Below are positions 1 through 6,128 of a stretch of DNA of 7,094 bases, one piece after another (within the stretch, counting starts at the first letter, position 1; every line of letters starts with the position of its first letter). The notes beneath the pieces are model-generated. The model did no database searches and had not been told where the DNA came from. It worked only from the letters and a program-made list of their open reading frames with translations. Both the position numbers and the translations under genes were made by a program. Origin of the DNA: an uncultured Muribaculaceae bacterium (GTDB lineage: Bacteria > Bacteroidota > Bacteroidia > Bacteroidales > Muribaculaceae); NCBI GenBank assembly GCA_910584495.1, contig CAJUAR010000100.1, forward strand, positions 1 through 7,094, in the 5' to 3' direction.

Positions 1-64
1 GTTTGTCAAGGACTTGCATTTATAACAAGTAATTAAGCTGCGAATTTAAGGATACAGAAAAAAA

Positions 65-661
65 ATGACAGCAGGTCGTAAAGTAAATACATTGTCTCAA
101 AGTTGGTGTACACCTCCAAAATATATAGATGCAATTAAAAATTTTTGGGGTGGGGTAATTGAACTTGATCCATGTTCAAACGAGTACTCAATGGTAGGTG
201 CAATGACCGAATATCGACTGCCGCAGACGGATGGACTAATGTCGGACTGGAATTATCGCACCATTTATGTAAATCCTCCTTATGGCTCGGATAGATTGAG
301 AGGAACTACCATCAAAAATTGGCTTGCAAAATGTGCATTGGCACATAAAGATTATAATTCAGATGTCATTGCTCTGATACCTGTTGCTACTAATACCTCT
401 CATTGGAAAAAATATATTTTTGGATGCGCCGATGCCATTTGTTTTTTAGCTGACACAAGATTGCGATTCTATGTCGATGGTTTTGAGCATGATAAAGGGG
501 CTCCAATGGCTTGTTGCTTGATTTATTGGGGCGATGAAATAGAAAGATTCATAAAGCACTTCACTCCATATGGAGCAGCGATCGATGTGTCTTCTTTGAA
601 ACTATTTAAAAAAAGCACATCTTCTATCAATGAAGTATCCCTATTCGATATCGCGACATAA
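65..661 (+). CDS. Phage-type DNA N6-adenine methyltransferase (Dam-like, orphan)
   Basis: Predicted to transfer a methyl group from SAM to the N6 of adenine in DNA. The 198-residue protein shows the layout of the phage Dam family (PF05869 type, assigned by eye): an N-terminal W-C-T-P at residues 14-17, D-P-C-S at 35-38 where the SAM-binding region lies, the catalytic NPPY tetrapeptide of amino-methyltransferases at 70-73, and a C-terminal R-L-R-F strand near 132-135 followed by a small-residue/aromatic strand at 145-156. Family members are about this length, so it looks complete. No restriction endonuclease is visible beside it, though only 64 bases upstream are shown. It is clearly more AT-rich than the thi genes and uses different codons, which suggests acquisition from a phage or integrative element. 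ATG 65 follows an A-rich stretch, with AAGGA about 12 bases upstream, too far to be a convincing ribosome site. The recognition sequence cannot be predicted. Confidence 0.85.
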   Translation: MTAGRKVNTLSQSWCTPPKYIDAIKNFWGGVIELDPCSNEYSMVGAMTEYRLPQTDGLMSDWNYRTIYVNPPYGSDRLRGTTIKNWLAKCALAHKDYNSDVIALIPVATNTSHWKKYIFGCADAICFLADTRLRFYVDGFEHDKGAPMACCLIYWGDEIERFIKHFTPYGAAIDVSSLKLFKKSTSSINEVSLFDIAT

Positions 662-682
662 ATTATCAAAACTCCCTTGGAT

Positions 683-714
683 TTTGCTTTTGTTGGGAAA
701 AAAGATTAACTTTG
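683..714 (+). promoter_or_regulatory. Bacteroides-type sigma promoter for the thi operon
   Basis: A TTTG at 683-686 and a perfect TAnnTTTG (TAACTTTG) at 707-714 are separated by 20 bases, matching the known -33/-7 promoter of Bacteroidota. Transcription would start near 718-722, exactly at the 5' edge of the TPP riboswitch, which strongly supports the call. A second TTTG at 689-692 gives a 14-base spacing and is a poorer match. No E. coli-style -35/-10 pair is needed to explain expression. Confidence 0.75.
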
Positions 715-721
715 TGGCATA

Positions 722-796
722 AACAAAAGGGGTGCCTGCGGGCTGAGATCATACCCTATGAACTTGACGCGGTTAATACCGCCGGAAGGATTTGTT
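722..796 (+). promoter_or_regulatory. TPP riboswitch (thi box) aptamer
   Basis: This RNA element binds thiamine pyrophosphate and represses the downstream operon. Closing helix P1 is AACAAA (722-727) with TTTGTT (791-796). P2 is GGGT (730-733) with ACCC (753-756), and P3 is GCC (734-736) with GGC (741-743). The hallmark CTGAGA lies at 743-748, followed by ATACCC (751-756). The other arm has GAACTTGA at 760-767, one base different from the common GAACCTGA. Helix GCGG/CCGC (769-772 and 779-782) follows, closing a TTAATA loop, then GGAAGGA at 784-790. Position, order and downstream thiS leave little doubt. Confidence 0.97.
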
Positions 797-800
797 CGTA

Positions 801-850
801 GCTATGTTATTATTGGTCCTCGATGCATGGTGTCCCGATTATAACTTAGC
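801..850 (+). promoter_or_regulatory. Putative riboswitch expression platform hairpin
   Basis: The arm GCTATGTTATTATTGG starting at 801 pairs with CCGATTATAACTTAGC ending at 850. The stem has about 14 pairs including one G-U, interrupted by T-T mismatches at 805/846 and 811/840. It begins four bases after the aptamer P1 helix and ends five bases before the thiS start, so it would cover the ribosome landing zone. No T-run follows directly, so it does not look like an intrinsic terminator; control of translation is more likely. I could not find a convincing alternative pairing with the aptamer, so how ligand binding switches it is unresolved. Confidence 0.55.
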
Positions 851-855
851 ATAAG

Positions 856-1056
856 ATGCAGATTTTTATCAACAACCAGTCTATGGAAGTGGTCGAGGGA
901 ACAAGCCTCGAATCCATTCTTGCGGCCCACAATCTGGATGCTCCGGGGACGGCAGTTGCCGTCGATGGCCGAGTGGTGCGTCGCGACGCACGCCGTGATT
1001 TCATCCCTGTCGAAGGAGCTAAAATAATGGTCATCAAGGCCGCTTGCGGAGGATGA
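856..1056 (+). CDS. thiS: Sulfur carrier protein ThiS
   Basis: Small ubiquitin-fold sulfur carrier for thiazole synthesis. The 66-residue protein has the usual ThiS length and ends in the essential Gly-Gly (residues 65-66), preceded by A-C. ThiF adenylates this tail, which then becomes a thiocarboxylate and donates sulfur to the thiazole on ThiG. The I-F-I-N-N start, the V-A-V-D-G stretch in the middle and the late I-M-V-I-K-A-A-C-G-G strand are typical of the family. It is the first gene of the operon, directly under riboswitch control, with ATG 856 five bases after the leader hairpin and no clear Shine-Dalgarno. Its stop codon overlaps the start of the next gene, so translation is probably coupled. 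Confidence 0.95.
   Translation: MQIFINNQSMEVVEGTSLESILAAHNLDAPGTAVAVDGRVVRRDARRDFIPVEGAKIMVIKAACGG
976..991. repeat. 16-bp perfect palindrome inside thiS
   Basis: GTGCGTCGCGACGCAC reads the same on both strands. It lies wholly within thiS codons for an Arg/Asp-rich stretch. It could form a small RNA hairpin or cruciform but may simply reflect codon choice; no function is claimed. Confidence 0.5.
1048..1052 (+). promoter_or_regulatory. Shine-Dalgarno-like GGAGG before tenI-thiE
   Basis: GGAGG ends three bases before ATG 1056 and directly abuts ATG 1053. It is also the part of thiS that encodes the terminal Gly-Gly, so it may exist for coding reasons. The short spacing favours 1056 over 1053, and reinitiation by ribosomes finishing thiS is likely. 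Confidence 0.35.
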
Positions 1057-2231
1057 TGCGCACCATAGTCATTACTCCGGAGGATATAATTCCCGGCGAA
1101 GCTGCGAAAATCCACAGCATGCTCGACTGCGGCGTGTGGCGCATACACATTCGTCATCCTAAGGCCACGACCGGACAGCTTGCCGAAATTATCGAAAACA
1201 TTCCGGCCGATATGCGGCAACGTATCAGCATCCACGACCATTTCGAGCTTGCTGTGCCTATGGGCATAGGCGGTGTGCATCTCAACAGCCGCAACAATCA
1301 GGTTCCGGCAGGATTCGAAGGCCTTGTAAGCCGTTCGTGCCACAGCATTGTCGAGCTCGACATGCACCCTGAGCTTGACTATCTTTTTCTAAGCCCCATC
1401 TACGACAGCATATCCAAGACCGGCTACCTGTCGCATTTCAGCCCCGACGAGCTTGCCGGGGCCCGACTTGGCAGCAGGATTTTCGCTCTCGGAGGTGTGA
1501 GGCCCCGACATTTTGCCGAGCTTCAACAGCTTGGCTTCGGAGGTGCTGCGATGCTCGGCGCTGCGTGGAAGCCTTTCAGCCTCGGCGATTTCCGTTTGCA
1601 GTATATCACACCGGCTGCCGACAGTGTCGATGAGCTTGCCCATGGCGTTGAACTGGCTTTGAAAGGCGGTTGCCGCTGGGTGCAGCTGCGGATGAAGGAT
1701 GCTGACGAGAGCGACATTGTCCAAGCTGCAGCTTTGATTGGTCCTCTTTGCCATCGTTATAATGCCGTTTTTCTGCTCGACGACCACGTGGAGCTGGTGC
1801 CGGTTGTCGGTGCCGATGGCGTGCATGTGGGACAGAACGATATGCCGGTACCCGACGTACGCCGCGTTCTCGGACCGGGATACATTATCGGAGCGACTGC
1901 AAATACCCTCGACGACATGATTGCGGCTGCAGTAGCCGGCGCCGACTATATAGGTCTTGGCCCATATCGCTTCACCACCACCAAGAAAAACCTCAAGCCA
2001 ACCCTTGGGGCTGAAGGATATCACAGCCTTATGACCGGAGCAAAAAATGCCGGTATCAGCATCCCTGTGGTTGCCATCGGCGGCATTGAGCCCGCCGACA
2101 TTGCTGTGATTGCTCCTTCGGGCGTGGCCGGTGTTGCCATTTCGGGTTCTATTGCCACAGCCCCCGACCCGACACAAAAAACAATAGAATTTATCAACCA
2201 ACTCAATAGATATTTATCATGCAAAAATTAA
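1056..2231 (+). CDS. thiE: TenI-like / thiamine phosphate synthase ThiE fusion
   Basis: Two TIM-barrel domains in one 391-residue chain. Residues 1-175 are a TenI-like domain resembling the separate Bacteroides TenI; in B. subtilis TenI is a thiazole tautomerase. Its signature-like remnants are I-R-H-P-K at 32-36, G-G-V-H-L-N near 72-77 and A-L-G-G-V at 144-148. Residues 180-385 are a full ThiE, which joins HMP-PP to thiazole phosphate to give thiamine phosphate: Q-L-R-M-K-D at 210-215, D-D-H-V-E-L at 242-247, D-G-V-H-V-G-Q at 254-260, G-P-Y at 302-304, the pyrophosphate-binding T-T-T-K-K at 307-311 and A-I-G-G-I at 340-344. Single ThiE is about 210 residues, so the length itself shows the fusion. 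The domain join falls near 175-180. ATG 1056 is preferred because it gives the family start M-R-T-I-V; ATG 1053 and TTG 1044 are also in frame. The 3' end overlaps thiG by 13 bases. Confidence 0.93.
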   Translation: MRTIVITPEDIIPGEAAKIHSMLDCGVWRIHIRHPKATTGQLAEIIENIPADMRQRISIHDHFELAVPMGIGGVHLNSRNNQVPAGFEGLVSRSCHSIVELDMHPELDYLFLSPIYDSISKTGYLSHFSPDELAGARLGSRIFALGGVRPRHFAELQQLGFGGAAMLGAAWKPFSLGDFRLQYITPAADSVDELAHGVELALKGGCRWVQLRMKDADESDIVQAAALIGPLCHRYNAVFLLDDHVELVPVVGADGVHVGQNDMPVPDVRRVLGPGYIIGATANTLDDMIAAAVAGADYIGLGPYRFTTTKKNLKPTLGAEGYHSLMTGAKNAGISIPVVAIGGIEPADIAVIAPSGVAGVAISGSIATAPDPTQKTIEFINQLNRYLSCKN

Positions 2232-2992
2232 TATTGGGCGGACGCGAATTTAACTCGCGCCTCTTTGTAGGCACGGGCAAATTCCGCTCCAACGAACTTA
2301 TGGAACAAGCCATCAAAGCCTCGCAAACCGAAATGGTGACAGTTGCTCTGAAACGTGTAGACGTGAGCGACCCGGCTTCGGACGACATGCTCCACCACAT
2401 AACTACCGATGCCAACATCCAGTTGCTGCCAAACACCTCAGGCGCACGCAACGCTGCCGAAGCCGTGCTTGCCGCACAACTGGCACGCGAGGCTTTCGGC
2501 ACCAACTTTATCAAACTGGAAATTCATCCCGACCCAAAATACCTGATGCCGGACCCCATCGAAACCCTCGCTGCTGCAACCGAGCTGGCAAAAGACGGTT
2601 TCGTGGTGCTTCCCTACATCCAGGCCGACCCCGTGTTGTGCAAGCGTCTCGAAGATGCAGGAGCTGCCGCCGTCATGCCCCTGGCTGCCCCCATTGGCAC
2701 CAATCTGGGACTTGTGACACGTCATCTGATTGAAATTATCATTGCCGAGAGCCGCGTGCCCGTGGTTGTCGACGCCGGACTGGGAGCACCTTCCCATGCC
2801 GCAGAAGCAATGGAAATGGGTGCCGATGCCGTGCTCGTAAACACAGCAATTGCCGTTGCCTCCGACCCTGTGGCTATGGCCCGCGCATTTGCCATGGCAA
2901 CCGAGGCCGGACGTATGGCCTTCGAAGCCGGCCTTGGTGCAGCCGCTTTCCGCGCACAGGCCAGCAGCCCGCTAACTTCATTCCTTGATTAA
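2219..2992 (+). CDS. thiG: Thiazole synthase ThiG
   Basis: Builds the thiazole phosphate ring from deoxyxylulose 5-phosphate, ThiS thiocarboxylate sulfur and dehydroglycine in the cytoplasm. The 257 residues match the family length (about 255-260). Visible signatures are F-V-G-T-G-K-F at 16-22, L-P-N-T-S-G-A at 70-76, the Schiff-base lysine K99 in the strand F-I-K-L-E-I, M-P-L-A-A-P-I-G (where G is more usual at the second A) and V-D-A-G-L-G-A-P-S-H in the C-terminal phosphate-binding half. ThiG works in complex with ThiS and, in anaerobes, ThiH, both encoded here. The start overlaps the end of tenI-thiE by 13 bases and thiH follows after two bases, so it is clearly cotranscribed. ThiC, which often follows thiG in Bacteroides, is not present. 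Confidence 0.97.
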   Translation: MQKLILGGREFNSRLFVGTGKFRSNELMEQAIKASQTEMVTVALKRVDVSDPASDDMLHHITTDANIQLLPNTSGARNAAEAVLAAQLAREAFGTNFIKLEIHPDPKYLMPDPIETLAAATELAKDGFVVLPYIQADPVLCKRLEDAGAAAVMPLAAPIGTNLGLVTRHLIEIIIAESRVPVVVDAGLGAPSHAAEAMEMGADAVLVNTAIAVASDPVAMARAFAMATEAGRMAFEAGLGAAAFRAQASSPLTSFLD

Positions 2993-2994
2993 AA

Positions 2995-4104
2995 ATGTTT
3001 TCCGACGAAATCAAAAAATATTCCTGGGCAAATACCACAGCGGCAATTGCCGCAAAAACAGCAGCCGATGTGGAGCGTGCCCTGGTGAAACAGCACCTCG
3101 ACGACGACGATTTCATGGCCTTGATTTCGCCCGCCGCTGCGCCCTATCTTGAATATATGGCGCAACGCGCCCGGCAAATCACACAGAAGCGTTTCGGCAA
3201 GGTCATTTCAATGTACATACCGCTATATGTGTCGAATGCATGCACCAATTCGTGCGTGTACTGCGGGTTCAACATCCACAATAAGTTTGCACGCCTCACG
3301 CTCAGTCCCGAACAAATCAAAGCTGAATGTGAAGCCATACGCAGCCTCGCCCCTTTCGAAAACCTGCTCATCGTCACAGGCGAACATCCTCAGAAAGCCG
3401 GTGTCGACTATCTGGCACAGACGCTCGACATATGCCGTCCATTCTTCAACAACCTCACCATCGAGGTCATGCCCCTTGCCGCCGAAGACTACGAGAAATT
3501 GACACACCACGGCCTTAACGGCGTGGTATGCTTCCAGGAAACATACAATGGCAATCGGTATGGCATATACCACCCTGCCGGAATGAAAGCCAACTATCAA
3601 TGGCGTCTCGACGGCTTCGACCGCATGGGACTGGCAGGCGTACACAAAATTGGCATGGGCGTTCTCATAGGGCTCGAAGACTGGCGCACCGACATAACAA
3701 TGATGGCGCGACACCTGCGCTATCTGCGCCGCAACTACTGGAAGACACGCTTCAGCGTCAATTTCCCGCGCATGCGTCCTTCAGAAGGTCATTTCCAGCC
3801 AAATGTAGTGATGTCCGACCGCGAGCTGGCACAGGCAACATGGGCGTTCCGCCTGTTCGACAACGATGTGGACATTTCCTATTCGACCCGCGAACGTCCC
3901 GAATTTCGCAACCACATGGCAACGCTTGGCGTTACGTCGATGAGCGCCGGCTCCAAAACCGACCCGGGAGGCTATGCCGTGTGCCCGCAGTCGCTCGAGC
4001 AATTCGCTGTCAGCGACGAACGCAGCCCCCGCGAAGTGGCCGAAGCAATACGTGCCGAAGGCTATGATGTGGTGTGGAAAGACTGGGATAAAATCTACGA
4101 TTGA
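2995..4104 (+). CDS. thiH: Radical SAM tyrosine lyase ThiH (2-iminoacetate synthase)
   Basis: Cleaves tyrosine using SAM and a [4Fe-4S] cluster to dehydroglycine (2-iminoacetate) for ThiG, releasing p-cresol. The 369 residues fit the family (E. coli about 377). The radical SAM CxxxCxxC is present as C83, C87 and C90 in N-A-C-T-N-S-C-V-Y-C-G-F, within the typical strand after Y-I-P-L-Y. Later conserved blocks include L-I-V-T-G-E (SAM-binding region, near 123-128), F-Q-E-T-Y and the G-M-G-V-L-I-G-L-E-D-W loop, and the C-terminal S-A-G-S-K-T-D-P-G-G-Y. Choice of ThiH instead of the oxygen-dependent ThiO fits an anaerobe. The start lies two bases after thiG and the TGA overlaps the thiF ATG by one base. 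Confidence 0.97.
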   Translation: MFSDEIKKYSWANTTAAIAAKTAADVERALVKQHLDDDDFMALISPAAAPYLEYMAQRARQITQKRFGKVISMYIPLYVSNACTNSCVYCGFNIHNKFARLTLSPEQIKAECEAIRSLAPFENLLIVTGEHPQKAGVDYLAQTLDICRPFFNNLTIEVMPLAAEDYEKLTHHGLNGVVCFQETYNGNRYGIYHPAGMKANYQWRLDGFDRMGLAGVHKIGMGVLIGLEDWRTDITMMARHLRYLRRNYWKTRFSVNFPRMRPSEGHFQPNVVMSDRELAQATWAFRLFDNDVDISYSTRERPEFRNHMATLGVTSMSAGSKTDPGGYAVCPQSLEQFAVSDERSPREVAEAIRAEGYDVVWKDWDKIYD

Positions 4105-4787
4105 TGGAGCGTTTTTCTCGGCAAATTATGCTACCCGAAGTGGGAGAGGAGGGCCAGCGGCGAATCGCCGATGCCTCAGTGCTTATTGTCGGGCTCGGCG
4201 GCCTCGGTTGCCCGGTGGCGCTCTATCTTGCCGGGGCAGGAATCGGCCATCTTGGCCTGTGCGATGCCGATACGGTGTCGATCAGCAATCTCCAACGCCA
4301 GACTCTCTACACCGAAAATCAGCTCGACCTCCCAAAATGCGAGGCCGCACAATTGCGTCTGCAAGGCATTTCCCCCTCTACAACTTTCGACCTTTGGTCG
4401 AATGGTCTGACAGATGACAATGCTCTCGACATAATAAGCCGCTACGACATCGTGGCCGACTGCACCGACAACTATGCCACACGCTACCGCATTGACGATG
4501 CGTGCCGCGCCCTCGTCAAACCATGGGTGCACGGAGCCATAAACGAATTCGACGGACAAATATGCGTCTTCTCTCCCGGAGGCATGGGCTACGCCGACCT
4601 CTATCCCGAGCGTCAACAACTGCAACAAATCCCTGCTGCCCATGGCGGCGTGCTGGGGGCTGTGCCGGGCGTTGTCGGTTCGCTCCAGGCCGCCGAAATT
4701 TTGAAATTAATAATAGGCATGCCTTCGCTCGAAGGCATGCTCACCATCAACATCCGAACCATGGAGTTCAACAACATCAAATTCTGA
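4104..4787 (+). CDS. thiF: ThiS adenylyltransferase ThiF
   Basis: E1-like enzyme that uses ATP to adenylate the Gly-Gly tail of ThiS. The 227 residues show S-R-Q-I-M-L-P-E at 5-12, the nucleotide-binding G-L-G-G-L-G near 30-35, the acidic D-A-D near 53-55, N-L-Q-R-Q, the D-C-T-D-N active-site stretch, and late G-V-V-G-S-L-Q-A-A-E. It is shorter than E. coli ThiF (about 251): the C-terminal C-P-V-C knuckle is missing, and the internal C-Y-R-C is replaced by Y-A-D-L-Y. The cysteine of the crossover loop (Cys184 in E. coli) is also not seen; that loop reads I-P-A-A-H-G-G. It may therefore only adenylate, with sulfur delivered another way. ATG 4104 gives the family start M-E-R-F; TTG 4101 is rejected. 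A MoeB-like role is possible but unlikely next to thiS/G/H. Confidence 0.93.
   Translation: MERFSRQIMLPEVGEEGQRRIADASVLIVGLGGLGCPVALYLAGAGIGHLGLCDADTVSISNLQRQTLYTENQLDLPKCEAAQLRLQGISPSTTFDLWSNGLTDDNALDIISRYDIVADCTDNYATRYRIDDACRALVKPWVHGAINEFDGQICVFSPGGMGYADLYPERQQLQQIPAAHGGVLGAVPGVVGSLQAAEILKLIIGMPSLEGMLTINIRTMEFNNIKF
4718..4740. repeat. Perfect inverted repeat near the 3' end of thiF
   Basis: GCATGCCTTCG (4718-4728) is followed, after one base, by its exact reverse complement CGAAGGCATGC (4730-4740). As RNA it would form a hairpin of about nine pairs with a small loop, ending 47 bases before the thiF stop and upstream of the methyltransferase start. No T-run follows, so it is not a terminator. 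It encodes the quasi-symmetric G-M-P-S-L-E-G-M, so coding constraint may partly explain it. Confidence 0.7.
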
Positions 4788-4788
4788 C

Positions 4789-5487
4789 ATGCAACATTTT
4801 GATGAATACGCAAGCATCTACGATGCCTGGTTTATGGACAACGGCAATGTGCTCCTGAGCGAGGCTCGTCTTGTGGCACTTACCCTGCACGGGTCTAAAA
4901 ATATTTTGTCTGTGGGCTGCGGCAGCGGGCTGTTCGAAGCCCTGCTTGCCAAAGATTTCGGCATCAAAATCACCGACGGCATAGAGCCCTCCACCGGCAT
5001 GGCCGAAATTGCTCGCCAAAGAGGCCTAAATGTTACTATTGCCACTGCCGAGGAAGCCGATTTTGGCAACGAAAAGTACGATACTATTCTCTTCAACGGC
5101 ACACCAAGCTATATTTCCGACCTTCGCAGCGTTGTGGCCAAAGCCTACAGCGCCCTCCCCTCCGGCGGTCGTGCCGTGCTCATCGACGTTCCAAAAGAAA
5201 GCGGCTACGGAATCATGTACAATCTCGCCAAGGCTCTCGGCTCTTGGGACGACCCTCTGCTGGCCGGTGTGTACCCGAAGGACCCCTACCCTATCGAACT
5301 GTGCAAAGCAGCCAACTGGCGCACTACAGCCGAAAAAGTGGAGCTTATGACCGCGGCCGGATTCTCAAACCTCGAATCGTTCCAAACACTTACCACCCAT
5401 CCTCTTGTCTCCAATAACCGTGCCGAAGAACCACAACCGGGAAGCGACAAGGGCGATTATGTGGCTGTTATCGGTTATAAACTATGA
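4789..5487 (+). CDS. Class I SAM-dependent methyltransferase of unknown substrate
   Basis: A 232-residue Rossmann-fold methyltransferase of the UbiE/BioC-like (Methyltransf_11/25) type; its substrate cannot be told from sequence. The start has F-D-E-Y-A-S-I-Y-D-A-W-F (residues 4-15), common in small-molecule methyltransferases. Motif I is V-G-C-G-S-G-L-F-E at 42-50; the ribose-binding acid is probably E66 in I-E-P-S; A-E-E-A-D-F at 87-92 would contact adenine; Y-D-T-I-L-F-N-G at 97-104 is motif II; L-P-S-G-G-R-A-V-L-I-D at 123-133 is motif III. A late A-A-G-F (189-192) is usual for the family. No signal peptide or membrane segment is seen. It starts one base after thiF and shares an ATGA with tenA, so it is firmly inside the operon and under the riboswitch. 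Base use matches its neighbours. No thiamine enzyme I know fills this role. Confidence 0.9.
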   Translation: MQHFDEYASIYDAWFMDNGNVLLSEARLVALTLHGSKNILSVGCGSGLFEALLAKDFGIKITDGIEPSTGMAEIARQRGLNVTIATAEEADFGNEKYDTILFNGTPSYISDLRSVVAKAYSALPSGGRAVLIDVPKESGYGIMYNLAKALGSWDDPLLAGVYPKDPYPIELCKAANWRTTAEKVELMTAAGFSNLESFQTLTTHPLVSNNRAEEPQPGSDKGDYVAVIGYKL

Positions 5488-6128
5488 ACTGGAGTGTCGA
5501 GGCTTGGAAGCTTGCCGAGCCGATTTATAACAAAATCCTCAAACTGCCATTTGTTCTTGAGCTTGCCGACGGTTCTCTGAGCCGCGACCGTTTCTTGTTC
5601 TATTTGCAGCAAGATGCAATGTATATCGACAACTATTGCCGCGTGCTTGCCCACATTGCCTCGCGACTTAGCGACAAAGTTCAGCGCGAGGACTTCCTGC
5701 GATTTGCCCTCGATGGAGTAGCGGTCGAAAAAGCACTACACCGGTTTTATCTCGGACCCGACGGCATGGACGGAGTTGAGATGTCGCCGACATGCATGCT
5801 CTATACATCGTTCGAAACAGCACAGGGACTTGCCTCGGTCGAAGCCGAAGCTGCCGCAGTGCTCCCCTGCTTCTGGGTATATCAAAAGGTCGGAACAGAA
5901 ATTTTAGCTTCGAGCAGCGAAGATAATCCTTTCTATCACTGGATTGAAACCTATGGCGACCAAGCCTTTGCTCGTTCCACAGAACGAGCCATAGAAATAT
6001 GTGACGAACTTGCAAGTCGCACAACGCCTGCCGTAAGGAATATAATGACTAATAACTTTATCCACGCCACTCGAATGGAATGGCTTTTCTGGCACAGTGC
6101 CTACAACAAAGAAAAATGGCTGATCTGA
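5484..6128 (+). CDS. tenA: Aminopyrimidine aminohydrolase TenA (thiaminase II family)
   Basis: Salvage enzyme that hydrolyses aminomethyl-pyrimidine, a breakdown product of thiamine, to HMP. The 214-residue helical protein retains all the active-site residues known from B. subtilis TenA: D44 and Y47 in Q-Q-D-A-M-Y, Y107 (Y112 there), catalytic C129 in L-P-C-F-W-V-Y (C135), Y133 (Y139), Y157 (Y163) and E199 (E205). The cysteine places it in the TenA_C class rather than TenA_E. The start shares ATGA with the upstream methyltransferase, and the end overlaps thiD by 13 bases. Followed by the HMP kinase ThiD and with no thiC here, it suggests that this locus feeds the pathway with salvaged rather than newly made pyrimidine. 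The alignment to B. subtilis numbering is from memory. Confidence 0.95.
   Translation: MNWSVEAWKLAEPIYNKILKLPFVLELADGSLSRDRFLFYLQQDAMYIDNYCRVLAHIASRLSDKVQREDFLRFALDGVAVEKALHRFYLGPDGMDGVEMSPTCMLYTSFETAQGLASVEAEAAAVLPCFWVYQKVGTEILASSSEDNPFYHWIETYGDQAFARSTERAIEICDELASRTTPAVRNIMTNNFIHATRMEWLFWHSAYNKEKWLI

Noticed and set aside
1..36. Possible tail of an upstream + strand gene ending in TAA at 34-36
   Set aside because: All three + strand frames end within the first 36 bases, so the true frame cannot be chosen and no product can be named.
662..700. Terminator for the DNA methyltransferase gene
   Set aside because: Only a weak CTCCC...GGGA pairing with a large loop is seen, followed by A rather than T residues.
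801..868. Leader hairpin plus T-run at 864-868 as an intrinsic terminator
   Set aside because: The T-run is 13 bases past the stem and lies inside thiS codons; this geometry does not fit Rho-independent termination.
846..1367. - strand open frame of 173 codons opposite thiS and the start of tenI-thiE
   Set aside because: It covers two confidently identified genes and the riboswitch-thiS junction; no recognisable motifs or promoter.
1389..2201. Long - strand open frame (270 codons) opposite tenI-thiE
   Set aside because: It mirrors a strongly conserved real gene, its translation is low-complexity and unlike any family, and such shadows are common in GC-rich genes.
3223..3714. - strand open frame of 163 codons opposite thiH
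   Set aside because: Complement of conserved thiH codons, including the cluster-binding region; no independent support.
4789..5487. Methyltransferase as part of a bacimethrin (thiamine antivitamin) cluster
   Set aside because: Such clusters also need a thymidylate-synthase-like hydroxymethylase and a thiaminase I, neither of which is in the window; kept only as a remote idea.
6080..6115. Upstream ATG extension of thiD
   Set aside because: The extra 12 residues lie entirely within the conserved C-terminus of tenA in another frame and have no counterpart in ThiD proteins.
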